Source of the DNA: Streptomyces sp. NBC_00370
GTDB lineage: Bacteria > Actinomycetota > Actinomycetes > Streptomycetales > Streptomycetaceae
Direction of reading: 5' to 3'
Assembly: GCF_036084755.1 (NCBI RefSeq)
Contig: NZ_CP107968.1
Coordinates: 7,572,001 to 7,636,000, forward strand
DNA: 64,000 nt
Each line of letters starts with the position of its first letter. Position 1 is the first letter of the stretch. The position numbers and the translations under genes were made by a program. The notes under the pieces are model-generated. The model worked only from the letters and a program-made list of their open reading frames with translations. It ran no database searches and was not told the origin of the DNA. Of the stretch, positions 26,020 through 34,517 are shown piece after piece.

Positions 26020-27210
26020 TCAGCCCACCGTGACCGGCAGCTGGTGCAGCCCCCGCAGCATCAGGCTGGGGCGCCAGGTCAGCGCGGCCGGATCCGTGTC
26101 CAGCGCGAGATCCGGGCAGCGCTCCAGCAGCGTACGGAACGCCACGGCGCCTTCCAGCCGGGCCAGCGGCGCGCCCAGGCAGCGGTGGATGCCGTGGCCG
26201 AACGCCAGATGCCCGCCCGCCGCGCGGCGGATGTCGAAGCGGTCGGGCTCGGCGAACCGCCGGGGGTCGCGCGAGGCGGCGGCCAGCACCACGGCCACGG
26301 AGTCGCCGCGCGCGACGGGCGTGCCGCCCAGCGTCAGGTTCTCCTTCGCGTAGCGGAACGCGGTGGTCTCCACCGGCCCCTCGTACCGGAGCATCTCCTC
26401 CACCGCGTTGTCCAGCAGCGACCAGTCGGCGCGCAGGGCCGCCAGCTGACCGGGATGGCGCAACAGCGCGAGCACCCCGCTGGAGAGCAGGTTGGCCGCC
26501 GTCTCGTAACCGGCCACCAGCAGCAGGAAGGCCATGCCCAGCATTTCCTCGGGGGAGAGGCGGTCCTCGTCCTCGTCCATGGCGCGGGCGAGGGCGCTCA
26601 GCAGGTCCTCGCCCGGCTCCTCGCGCTTGGCGGCGATCAGCTCGGCGAGATAGCCCGTCATGGCCCCGGCCGCCGCGCCGGCGGCCTCGGGCCGGGTGAA
26701 GTCCGTACTCGTCAGGTACCAGTCGTGGAACGTCTTGCGGTCGGCCGCAGGCACCCCGAGCAGTTCGCAGATCACCGCGAGCGGCAGCGGCAGGGCGAAC
26801 GCCTCGACCAGATCGGCTTGTCCGCGCTCCAGCAGGCCGTCCACCAGCTCGTCGGCGATCTTCCGCACCCGCGGCCGCAGCGCCTCGATGCGCCGGGCGG
26901 TGAAGCCCTTGGCGACGAGCTGCCGCAGTCGCGTGTGCTGCGGCGGGTCGGTCTGCACCATGTTCAGCCCGATGGAGTTCCCTCCGTCGTCCGCCCAGTC
27001 GGCCGACTGCCGGATGTCGTTCGACAGTCTCGGGTCGCTCAGCGCGGCGCGGCCCACCTCGTGGTCCACGACGAGCCAGAACTCGCCGGACGCCGCGGTG
27101 CGCACGCGGTGCACGGGCCCTCGGCTGCGCAGTTCCGCGTAGACGGGGTACGGGTCGTCGACGAACTCCTGGCCGAGCGCGGACAGATCGTCGAAAGCCT
27201 CTACGGGCAT
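26020..27210 (-). CDS. Cytochrome P450 (CYP107-like)
   Basis: 396 residues. Motifs: LLVAGYETAANLL in the I-helix, EEMLRYEGP for ExxR and FGHGIHRCLGAPLARLEG with Cys near residue 344, the heme-region pattern common in Streptomyces macrolide/terpene-tailoring P450s. ATG 27210 gives a normal N-terminus (MPVEAFDDLSALGQEF). It is convergent with cotB4 and divergent from a TetR gene that probably controls it. A role in further oxidation of the diterpene is inferred only from position. Confidence 0.9.
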   Translation of the reverse strand: MPVEAFDDLSALGQEFVDDPYPVYAELRSRGPVHRVRTAASGEFWLVVDHEVGRAALSDPRLSNDIRQSADWADDGGNSIGLNMVQTDPPQHTRLRQLVAKGFTARRIEALRPRVRKIADELVDGLLERGQADLVEAFALPLPLAVICELLGVPAADRKTFHDWYLTSTDFTRPEAAGAAAGAMTGYLAELIAAKREEPGEDLLSALARAMDEDEDRLSPEEMLGMAFLLLVAGYETAANLLSSGVLALLRHPGQLAALRADWSLLDNAVEEMLRYEGPVETTAFRYAKENLTLGGTPVARGDSVAVVLAAASRDPRRFAEPDRFDIRRAAGGHLAFGHGIHRCLGAPLARLEGAVAFRTLLERCPDLALDTDPAALTWRPSLMLRGLHQLPVTVG

Positions 27211-27355
27211 GGGCGTTCCTCGCGCACAGGCACTTCTCCCTGGTCGAAGATGCGGGTCCCGGGAGAATGAAAACGGGGACATCCCCCCGGTTGTCTGGCG
27301 GCGACCCTAGCAACGAAACGGGGAGTAGTCCACGGTTGGTGTTAGGGTGCCGCTC

Positions 27356-28036
27356 ATGGTCAGCGACGACAGCCGGCAGCCGCCGCTGCGCAAGGACGCC
27401 CGGCGCAACCGCGAGACACTGATCGGCGCTGCCCGGGAGATCTACGCGGAGCGCGGCATCGACGCCCCCCTCGACGACATCGCACGCAGGGCCGGCGTCG
27501 GCAACGCCACCCTCTACCGCCACTTCCCTGGCCGGGCCGAACTCGTCGAGGCGGTGTTCCGTGACGCGCTCGCCGCGATCCTGCGGGCCGCAGAGGAGGC
27601 CCGCACCGCACCCGAGGCCTGGACCGGGCTCACCACCTATCTGGACCATGTCTTCGGACTGCTCGCCGCCGAGCGCGGCACCAACGACCTGCTGACCACC
27701 GACATCCAGGGCGTCCCCACGCTCGACGCGCTCCGCGAGGGCAACCGGCTCACGCTCGACACGCTGCTGCGCCGCGCCCAGCGGCAGGGCACGGTACGCG
27801 CCGACCTCACCGTCGAGGACCTGCTCTTCCTGCTGGCCGCGCTCGGCAGGGCCGTACCCGCCGCGCCGGGCACGTGGCGCCGCTACCTCGCCCTGGTCCT
27901 GGACGGGCTGCGCCCGGCCGCGGCCCGCCCGCTTCCGGTGCCCCCGCTCGACCCGGAACAGTTCGGCGCGGCCCTGCGCGACCTGGACACAGGACCGGGC
28001 AAGGGCGCGCACCCCGACCTGCCCACCTCGTCCTGA
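27356..28036 (+). CDS. TetR-family transcriptional regulator
   Basis: 226 residues. The N-terminal helix-turn-helix is complete: RNRETLIGAAREIYAERGID, PLDDIARRAGVGNATLYRHF. The C-terminal ligand domain is about residues 80-190 with a Pro-rich tail. No clear RBS precedes ATG 27356; TAGGGT lies 7 nt before it, so translation may be leaderless. GTG 27347 is an alternative. Likely local regulator of the divergent P450 and perhaps of the whole terpene cluster. Confidence 0.9.
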   Translation: MVSDDSRQPPLRKDARRNRETLIGAAREIYAERGIDAPLDDIARRAGVGNATLYRHFPGRAELVEAVFRDALAAILRAAEEARTAPEAWTGLTTYLDHVFGLLAAERGTNDLLTTDIQGVPTLDALREGNRLTLDTLLRRAQRQGTVRADLTVEDLLFLLAALGRAVPAAPGTWRRYLALVLDGLRPAAARPLPVPPLDPEQFGAALRDLDTGPGKGAHPDLPTSS

Positions 28037-28062
28037 TCCCGAATGCGGAAGGCCCGTGCGAC

Positions 28063-29346
28063 ATGACCGGTCAGCGCCCCATATCCCCTTTCGAGAGCGT
28101 CTACTTCCTCGACCTGGGAGCCGCGGGGCTCCCGCTGTACGACATGCCGGCCTACGTCGAGTCCCTGGTGCGCGGCACCGTGGACCCCGCCCTGGTCTCC
28201 CGGGCCCTGGAACTGCTGACGATCCGTCACCCGTCCCTGCGGTCAACGGTGGTGGCAGGGGACGACGGGCTCCTGCTGCGCGTACGTGAGCACGTCCGGC
28301 CGCCGCTGACTGTGCTGGACGGCATCGACGCACCCTTCGCCGAGCTGATCAACTCCCGTCCTGACTGGACCGAGAGCATGCTGCACGCCTGGCTGCTCAC
28401 CGAGGGCGAGCACAGCCAGGTCGTCCTGGGGATCCACCACGGCGTGGCCGACGGCCGGTCCGCCTTCGGGCTGCTGGACGAGTTCTGGCAGTACTACACC
28501 GCCCTGGCGTCCGGCGCCCGCCCCGAACCCGAGCGGCGCGACGAACTGCCCGAGGCCGTCGACACCCTGCTGTCCGGCGCCTTCCCGGACAGCGAACTCG
28601 ACGTGCTCGTCGACGCGTTGGCGCGGGGCGCCGGCGATGCCGGAAGACCGGCGACCCTGGCGACCGAAGGCATCGGCGGCGCGGACCGTCCCGCGCCCGA
28701 ACACCGCTTCGTCGTCGACCGGTTGGAGTTCGGCAAGGAGACCACCGACGCGGTGCTGGCGGCGGCCCGCGCGCGTGGCGTCACCCTCAACAGTCTCGTG
28801 ACGGGCCTGGTGCTCACCGCCGTACGCGCCCAACTCGCCCCGGAGCACGGGCCGCTGCCGATGGTGTGCGGCCACGGCGTCGATCTGCGCACCCGGCTGA
28901 CCCCGGAACTGCCGCTGTCCACCCTGCTCAACTGCATCACCGGACTGCAGACACCGGTGAGCGTCGCGCACGACGACGACCCCGACACGGTCGGCCGGGA
29001 CGTGGCGCGGCAGTTCGCCGCAGCGCTCGCCCGGCGCGATCCGGAGCGCTTCCTGCTCGCCGCCCTGCGGGCCGGCGCCCGTGGTGTGCCGGTCCCGGTC
29101 CCGGTCGTCAGCTACGGCATCTCCAACGTCGGACGCGTCCCGGCCCACCCGGTCCCCGACGGAACGCGACTGATCCGCTTCGGCGGTACGGCGAACGCGC
29201 CCGGGATGCCGCCGAAGATCGGGGCGGCCACCTTCGGCGGCCGGCTGCTGCTGCAGAACGAGTACGACAGCTGGACGTACAGCACGGAGCAGATGGCGCG
29301 CCTGCGCGAGGCACTGCGGGCGTCGGTGGCCGATCTGGCGCGCTGA
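28063..29346 (+). CDS. Condensation-fold acyltransferase (PapA-like)
   Basis: 427 residues. HHGVADG near residue 125 is the HHxxxDG active-site motif of condensation domains and polyketide-associated (PapA) acyltransferases; the second half contains GHGVDLRTRLTP and VSYGISNVG, which fit the C-terminal lobe. It stands alone without adenylation or carrier domains, so an acyl-CoA donor and hydroxyl acceptor are more likely than peptide synthesis. It starts 26 nt after the TetR gene. Acylation of a hydroxylated diterpene is a context-based guess. Confidence 0.85.
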   Translation: MTGQRPISPFESVYFLDLGAAGLPLYDMPAYVESLVRGTVDPALVSRALELLTIRHPSLRSTVVAGDDGLLLRVREHVRPPLTVLDGIDAPFAELINSRPDWTESMLHAWLLTEGEHSQVVLGIHHGVADGRSAFGLLDEFWQYYTALASGARPEPERRDELPEAVDTLLSGAFPDSELDVLVDALARGAGDAGRPATLATEGIGGADRPAPEHRFVVDRLEFGKETTDAVLAAARARGVTLNSLVTGLVLTAVRAQLAPEHGPLPMVCGHGVDLRTRLTPELPLSTLLNCITGLQTPVSVAHDDDPDTVGRDVARQFAAALARRDPERFLLAALRAGARGVPVPVPVVSYGISNVGRVPAHPVPDGTRLIRFGGTANAPGMPPKIGAATFGGRLLLQNEYDSWTYSTEQMARLREALRASVADLAR

Positions 29347-29411
29347 GCCGCGTCCGTACCGCGTCCGTACCGTGCCGAACCCGGGCTGGGCCCGTTCATG
29401 CCTGCCGTCCC

Positions 29412-29443
29412 AGCAGTTCTGCTAATCACTCCCTTAAGGAAGT
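29412..29443. promoter_or_regulatory. Palindromes upstream of the broken LLM gene
   Basis: AGCAGTTCTGCT (29412-29423) is a perfect 5+2+5 palindrome, and ACTCCCTTAAGGAAGT (29428-29443) is nearly perfect around CCTTAAGG. They sit between the acyltransferase and the LLM remnant and may be operator sites. Confidence 0.35.
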
Positions 29444-29567
29444 CGTCCCTGGTGGCAGGTCACGCGCACTCCTAGCGTCGGACACGGCGGTGAACGCGGG
29501 GCAGTGCCCCGCGGTTCCGCCACCGACGACGCGACGGCCGGACCCTACCGGCCCGGGAGGATGCGCG

Positions 29568-30068
29568 ATGACCGGCAAAAGTCCCTCGATGATCGTGACC
29601 GCAGCGCTCATGCACGGTCTCGGCATGCACACAGGCGCCTGGATGGCGCGTGACGGAGCCGCGGACGACCATCTTTCGGCCGCGATGTACAAGGACATCG
29701 CCCGCACCGCCGAGGCGGGCAAGCTCCACGCGCTGTTCCTCGCCGAGCAGATGACCAACCAGGAGGTCGGTACCGAGCGCCCCTGCGGCGCGCTCGACAC
29801 GGCGACCGTACTCGCGCTGATGGCGGGCGTGACGGACCGGATCGGGCTCGTCGGGACCGCTTCGACCACGTACAACGAGCCGTACGAACTGGCGCGCCGC
29901 TTCGCGACGCTCGACCACCTCAGCGGCGGCCGGGTCGGCTGGAACTCCATCGCCACCCAGAACCCCACCGTCGTCGAGCAGTTCGGCGGCGGGGTCAGCC
30001 TGGACCACGAGCAGCGCTACGCGCGCGCCGACGAGTTCATCGACGTCGTGCTGCGCCTGTGGGACTCA
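29568..30068 (+). pseudogene. Truncated NtaA/SnaA-type LLM flavin monooxygenase
   Basis: Begins normally with GGGAGG and ATG 29568 and gives about 167 residues typical of the NtaA/SnaA/DszA group: MHGLGMHTGAW, FLAEQMTNQE, LDHLSGGRVGWNSIATQNP, ADEFIDVVLRLWDS. Family members run about 430-450 residues. After LWDS the similarity stops abruptly; the frame stays open to 30425 only by running antisense through the next gene. The 3' two thirds are missing, most likely removed by a deletion or rearrangement near 30068. Confidence 0.8.
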
Positions 30069-30145
30069 CGGCAGCGGCGCTTTTCCCCCACGATCAAGGA
30101 GATACGCGCCGCTACCGCGGGCCCGGGAGGTTCGGTCGTCCCGGG

Positions 30146-31243
30146 TCAGCTGTTCGCGTCGGCGGGCTCCATGCCGTGCTGGTCGACCACGGCGCGTCGC
30201 AGGATCGCCTGGCTGCCGAACAGGACGTCGGCCTTGCCGGGCTTGTGGTCCTTCGTCAGGTACGAGCGGGAGCCGAGGAAGGCGAGCGTGTGCTTGTCGA
30301 AGATCCACTCGTCGCGTGTCGCCGTTCCGGTGTCGTCGAGGGTGACGCCGATGCCGTGGCGGCCCGCCGCGTCGACCGCGTCGGGGATCTCCGTCACGCC
30401 GGGGATCTTCGCGACGGCCCGGTAGAACGCGGCGGCGTTCGCCGCCGGCATGACCGTCTGGCTCAGCAGATCGCCGGCCCTGAAGAACACGGCCTGGTCC
30501 TCGGTCTCCCCGTCAGCCGGGCGGATTTGGGCGCGGAGCAGGGCGAGCAGCGCGTCGGGGTCGGTGGGCAGGGACGCCAGCCACTTGTACGTGGGACGGT
30601 CGATGCCCGCGGGCACGGCGCCGGTGTCGTCCGAGCCGTCAGGGGTCGACGCCTCGATCGGGACGTCCTCGTCCGGCATCGTCGCGCCCTTGCCCGACTC
30701 CCGGGTCCAGCCGATGGTGGTGACAGGGGCCGGGTCCTGCGACAGCCAGGCCTCCTGCTTGTACGCGGGGCCGAGCTTCACCGGGCCGTCGAGGACTCCC
30801 TCGTTCGACCTGACCAGGCTCTGGACATAGACGAACTGACTGTCCTTCACGGCTTTCGTGTCGGTCTCCATGGACGCGGCGGCGATCCGGCCGAGCAGGA
30901 CGGTGGCACCGCGCCCGGTGTCAGGACCGGCCGCAGGTGCGCGGTCGTTGTGCGGAGTCAGTGTGATGACGAGAGCCGCAGCAAGTGCCGCCGCCACGGC
31001 GGGCATCACCACCGCGGGGCGGGTCAGCCGGCGGCGCGGCCGTGCGGTGCGCTGTTCGTCGTCGATCCGCCGCAGCAGCACGTTCCTGTGGTGGAGGTGG
31101 CGGCCCGGCGGAAGGTCCCGCTCGGGCAGTTCCGGCAGCAGCCGGGCCAGCACGGCGACGTCCGCCTCCGGTTCGGCGGTCAGGGAACCGGAGTCGGTGG
31201 GGTCGTTCGGAGTGTTCGGGTCGTTCGGAGTGGTCGGGCTCAT
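30146..31243 (-). CDS. CU044_5270-family membrane protein
   Basis: 365 residues: a cytoplasmic N-terminal part (about 1-75, PLPxGRHLHHRNVLLRRIDDE-like segment), one membrane helix (about 79-98, VVMPAVAAALAAALVITL) and a large extracytoplasmic domain. This is the layout of the CU044_5270 family, usually encoded after an ECF sigma factor. Start overlaps the sigma factor stop as ATGA. It may be an anti-sigma factor or a sensor; no zinc-binding anti-sigma motif is seen. Confidence 0.8.
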   Translation of the reverse strand: MSPTTPNDPNTPNDPTDSGSLTAEPEADVAVLARLLPELPERDLPPGRHLHHRNVLLRRIDDEQRTARPRRRLTRPAVVMPAVAAALAAALVITLTPHNDRAPAAGPDTGRGATVLLGRIAAASMETDTKAVKDSQFVYVQSLVRSNEGVLDGPVKLGPAYKQEAWLSQDPAPVTTIGWTRESGKGATMPDEDVPIEASTPDGSDDTGAVPAGIDRPTYKWLASLPTDPDALLALLRAQIRPADGETEDQAVFFRAGDLLSQTVMPAANAAAFYRAVAKIPGVTEIPDAVDAAGRHGIGVTLDDTGTATRDEWIFDKHTLAFLGSRSYLTKDHKPGKADVLFGSQAILRRAVVDQHGMEPADANS

Positions 31244-31845
31244 CGGGTTTCCTCCTGTAGGGGCAGGGCCGCGAACACGGCCTCACTCGCTACCTCTCCG
31301 CGGTCGCGCCGCGGTTCCGTGTTCTCCTCGGTGAGCCGGCTGAGCTTGGCGCGGGCGCGTGACAGCCGCGACCTGACGGTGCCGACGGGAATGCCGAGTG
31401 CCTGCGCGGTCTGCTGGTAGTCCAGACCCGCCCACACGCACAACGCCAGCACCTCGCGCTCCTGGCGGCGCAACCGGCCCAGCGCATCCTGCACCGCGGC
31501 GAGCGTGCGGGCGTCGTCGATGCGGCCGGCCGTCTCCTCGGCGAAGTCCGCCACCGCGGGCGGCGGCGGACGGTGGGCCAGGAAGGCGAGCCGTCTGCGC
31601 CGGCTCCGGTTGGCGTTGTGCACCTTGTGTGTCGCGATGCCGAGCAGCCAGGGTCTGAGCGACCCGCCGTCCGGCTCCAGCCGCTCCCGGGTGCGCCAGG
31701 CGGCGAGGAACGTCTCGGACATGACCTCCTCGGCCGCCGACCAGTCGCCGGTCAGCCGCAGGGCGTGGTTGTAGACCGTCCGCGCGTGCTCCTCGTACAG
31801 CTCGGCGAAGGCGGAGCGGTCGCCCGCGCGGATACGTGCCCGCAT
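31240..31845 (-). CDS. ECF-type RNA polymerase sigma factor
   Basis: About 201 residues. Region 2 is about 15-85 (ELYEEHARTVYNHALRLTGD, AEEVMSETFLAAW, RPWLLGIATHKVHN) and region 4 about 120-180 (LRRQEREVLALCVWAGLDYQ, ALGIPVGTVRSRLSRARAKL). ATG 31845 has AGAGGA upstream; GTG 31872 is an in-frame alternative. It is translationally coupled to the downstream membrane protein, which probably controls or responds to it. Confidence 0.9.
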   Translation of the reverse strand: MRARIRAGDRSAFAELYEEHARTVYNHALRLTGDWSAAEEVMSETFLAAWRTRERLEPDGGSLRPWLLGIATHKVHNANRSRRRRLAFLAHRPPPPAVADFAEETAGRIDDARTLAAVQDALGRLRRQEREVLALCVWAGLDYQQTAQALGIPVGTVRSRLSRARAKLSRLTEENTEPRRDRGEVASEAVFAALPLQEETR

Positions 31846-31968
31846 CGGATCCTCTAGTTCTGTATGCCTCACACCACTTACTCTCCGCACCGCCCCGGGG
31901 GTTCCTGTGCCCTCGGTCACACCACGGTCCCCGCACCCGCCCCGGTGGCACCGGCGACCGGCCAGGAC

Positions 31969-32919
31969 CTACTGCCGCGCGCGGGCCTCGCCCTGGGCGA
32001 CCTCCACGCTGGTGTGCAGACTGATCGCCCCCGCCGCCGCGGCGCCGGACGAGACTCCGGCGCATACGAGCAGGACCAGGGCGATGGCCGGCGCCAATCG
32101 CCGGTGTCCCGTCGGCCGGTGGAGCAGGGCGGCGACGCGCCGGGGGACAGGCCCGGTCGCCGCTGCCGCGGTGAAAGCCGGCCGGCCGGGCGGTGTGTCG
32201 CGCGACGCGAGTGCGGCCCGGCCGATCGCCCGCGCCGTCAGCCGCCGGTCGCCCGTGGCCAGCGCGGCGGCCTCGTCGGCGCTCCGCTCGGCGGCGAGGG
32301 CGACGGCGCCCCGTACCGTCCGCAGCGCCGGGTGGCACCGCGCGGCGAGTTCCGCCGCGCCGAGGAAGTAGTGGTGGCGGCCCGCCAGATGCGCCCGTTC
32401 ATGGGCGAAGAGCGCCTCGCGCTCGGCCGGGTCGAGGACACGCAGCATGCCGCTGGTGACCACGATCCTGCCGGGCCTGCCCGGCAGGGCGTACGCGTCG
32501 GCCCTGTCGTCGTCGATGACGCTCAGGTCCCCGGCGGCCGGCACACGCGCCGCGTACGACCGGGCGGTACGCAGCAGCCGCCACTGGCGCAGCACGGAGC
32601 GGGCGACCGTAACCGCGCAGCAGACGAGGGCGCCGAAGGCGAGGCCACCGAGTCCGAGCAGCGCCGCAGGGTCGAGGACGGCGGTGGGCGCCACGTTGAG
32701 CGGACGGACCAGCTCGCCCAGCCGGGCGAGGACGGGGACGCGCAGCGCGCCGGGCAGCAGCAGCGCGCCGAGCGAGGCGAGGCAGCTCGTGGCGAGCACC
32801 ACGCTCGTCAGGGTCAGTGTCCACAGCGCGGCGACCGGTGGGAGCCGGTCGACGACGCGGTACGCGAAGAGCGGCGCGGCGAACGGCACGAGCAGCGGGA
32901 CGAGGAGCAGGACGATCAC
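31969..32919 (-). CDS. M56-family (BlaR1-like) membrane peptidase
   Basis: 316 residues. Several hydrophobic segments (about 1-22, 35-60, 85-110 and a C-terminal one near 285-305) and the zinc motif HERAH in ALFAHERAHLAGRHHYFLG near residue 171. It lacks the C-terminal penicillin-binding sensor of true BlaR1, as most actinobacterial members do. GTG 32919 overlaps the BlaI-type gene stop (GTGA). Expected to cleave the BlaI-like repressor encoded just upstream in response to an unknown envelope signal. Confidence 0.88.
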   Translation of the reverse strand: MIVLLLVPLLVPFAAPLFAYRVVDRLPPVAALWTLTLTSVVLATSCLASLGALLLPGALRVPVLARLGELVRPLNVAPTAVLDPAALLGLGGLAFGALVCCAVTVARSVLRQWRLLRTARSYAARVPAAGDLSVIDDDRADAYALPGRPGRIVVTSGMLRVLDPAEREALFAHERAHLAGRHHYFLGAAELAARCHPALRTVRGAVALAAERSADEAAALATGDRRLTARAIGRAALASRDTPPGRPAFTAAAATGPVPRRVAALLHRPTGHRRLAPAIALVLLVCAGVSSGAAAAGAISLHTSVEVAQGEARARQ

Positions 32920-33287
32920 TGGTCGCCGGCCTCCAGCAGCGCCCTGAGCAGCTGTTCGTCGTCGGCGCTGAGCTGCGAGACGAAGCGGGCGAGCACCACG
33001 TCCCGCGCGGTGTCCTTGTCGAGTTCGTGGTGCATGCGCCGCGCGGTGAGTCCCGGCGCGTCCTGCGCGGCGGAGTAGGCGTAGCCACGACCGGCCCGCT
33101 CGCGCAGGACCGTGCCCTTCTCGTGGAGCCGGGACAGGATCGTGGCGACCGTGGTCCTGGCCAGGGTCATGGGCACGGCCCGCTGCACCTGCCGGGCGGA
33201 CAGCGGCCCGTCGGCGGCCCACAGCGCGGCCAGCACGCTCGCTTCCAGTTCGCCCGCCGGTCGGCGTTCGCCGCTCGCATCGGCCAC
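32916..33287 (-). CDS. BlaI/MecI-family repressor
   Basis: About 123 residues. Winged helix near the N-terminus: GELEASVLAALWAADGPLSA, VPMTLARTTVATILSRLHEK, GRGYAYSA. GTG 33287 is chosen because GAGGGGAC precedes it with good spacing and it gives the usual short lead-in to GELE; a GTG at 33329 would add 14 residues. CATAAT at 33332-33337 on the minus strand could be its -10. It forms a two-gene unit with the M56 peptidase. Confidence 0.88.
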   Translation of the reverse strand: MADASGERRPAGELEASVLAALWAADGPLSARQVQRAVPMTLARTTVATILSRLHEKGTVLRERAGRGYAYSAAQDAPGLTARRMHHELDKDTARDVVLARFVSQLSADDEQLLRALLEAGDQ

Positions 33288-33407
33288 GGGAGACCGTCCC
33301 CTCTCGGTAACGTCTGCAGTTCGGTCCACCCATTATGAGAGGGCAGCCCCGCCCGATCGGCCCTCAGGGCGATTGCCACTCCGGTCCTGGCCGGGCAGGA
33401 TGCCCGG

Positions 33408-34274
33408 ATGCGCTTCTCGATCAACATTCCGAACTTCGGGGACTTCGCCGACGCCAGGACCGTGGTGAAGGTGGCAGTGGCGGCGGAGCAGGCCGGCTGG
33501 GACGGGCTGTTCGTCTGGGACCACGTGGTGCACGACAAACAGGTACGCCGGGGTGTGCCCTTCGCCGATCCGTGGATGCTGCTGACGGCCGCTGCGCTGT
33601 CGACCTCGCGGATAAAGCTCGGCACGATGGTCACCCCCGTCGCCCGGCGGCGCCCGCAGCAACTCGCCCGCCAGGTGGCCACCCTCGACGCGCTCAGCGG
33701 CGGCCGGGTGATCTTCGGCGCGGGGCTCGGCGGGCCGATCGAGGACGAGTACGGCAGCTTCGGCGAGCCGACCGACCCGGTCGTCCTCGCGGAGCTGCTG
33801 GACGAGGGCCTGGACCTGCTGGACCGCTACTGGTCGGGTGAGCAGGTCAACCATCAGGGCAAACACCACCAGGTGCACGATGTGACGCTATTGCCGGCCA
33901 CGGTGCAGCGGCCCCGGCCGCCGGTCTGGATCGGCGGGTTCTGGCCGAGCCGCCCGCCGATGCGGCGGGCCGCTCGCTGGGACGGCGCTGCCCCGCTGTT
34001 CGCCGACGCACGGCACGGCGAGGCGCCGCCGGTCGGCCAGGTGCGGGAGCTGGTCGCGTACGTACGGGAGCACCGCGACGCCCCGCAGGGCGCCCCCTTC
34101 GACATCGTCCTCGGCGGCGCCAGCCCCACCGGGACGGCCGAGGCACAGGATCTGCTCGGGCCGCTGGCCGAGGCGGGCGCCACCTGGTGGGACGAACGGC
34201 AGCTCCAGGGCGGCGCGGGACTCGACAAGCTCGGCCCGGTGCTGCGCCGGGTCGAACAGGGCCCGCCGGCCTGA
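33408..34274 (+). CDS. LLM-class flavin/F420-dependent oxidoreductase
   Basis: 288 residues, TIM-barrel luciferase-like. MRFSINIPNFGDF at strand 1, GLFVWDHVVHDK, LGTMVTPVARRRPQQLARQV and DALSGGRVIFGAGLGG are characteristic. The short form and the WDH segment favour F420 as cofactor, though FMN cannot be excluded. Stands alone between the BlaI gene (divergent) and the chitinase. Confidence 0.88.
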   Translation: MRFSINIPNFGDFADARTVVKVAVAAEQAGWDGLFVWDHVVHDKQVRRGVPFADPWMLLTAAALSTSRIKLGTMVTPVARRRPQQLARQVATLDALSGGRVIFGAGLGGPIEDEYGSFGEPTDPVVLAELLDEGLDLLDRYWSGEQVNHQGKHHQVHDVTLLPATVQRPRPPVWIGGFWPSRPPMRRAARWDGAAPLFADARHGEAPPVGQVRELVAYVREHRDAPQGAPFDIVLGGASPTGTAEAQDLLGPLAEAGATWWDERQLQGGAGLDKLGPVLRRVEQGPPA

Positions 34275-34281
34275 CCGGCCT

Positions 34282-34343
34282 GGCGCGACCGGCCCGCACG
34301 GACCGAGGCGCGACCGGCACGCGGGGACCGAGGCGCGACCGGC
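34282..34343. repeat. Tandem 25-bp repeats after the LLM gene
   Basis: Units starting GGCGCGACCGGC occur at 34282, 34307 and 34332, each of the first two ending GGACCGA; the third is partial. They start 8 nt after the stop of the LLM gene and show no coding potential. Confidence 0.75.
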
Positions 34344-34400
34344 CGCGCCCGGTCCCTGCTCGGTCCTCGGACGGCGGAACTCCGGTGTGCCGCAGACCCA

Positions 34401-34429
34401 TTGACGAAAGGTCTGGACCAATCTAGCCT
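34401..34429 (+). promoter_or_regulatory. Chitinase promoter with DasR-like (dre) operator
   Basis: TTGACG (34401-34406) and TAGCCT (34424-34429) are separated by exactly 17 nt. The spacer contains AGGTCTGGACCA (34409-34420), which matches 10 of 12 positions of the dre core TGGTCTAGACCA used by the GlcNAc-responsive repressor DasR. A repressor there would block RNA polymerase. Confidence 0.7.
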
Positions 34430-34517
34430 GTGGCGCACCCTTTCACGTGTGTCCCCAACCCCCCCACGGGCGTCGCACCGCTACCTCCGGTGAGCCGCGC
34501 CGAGAAGGGAGCACCGC

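Noticed and set aside
25823..28333. 836-codon minus-strand open frame
   Set aside because: Runs in another frame over a P450, antisense to TetR; composition is typical of high-GC shadow frames.
30069..30425. Remainder of the LLM open frame
   Set aside because: Open only because it is antisense to the CU044_5270 gene; no LLM similarity after residue 167.
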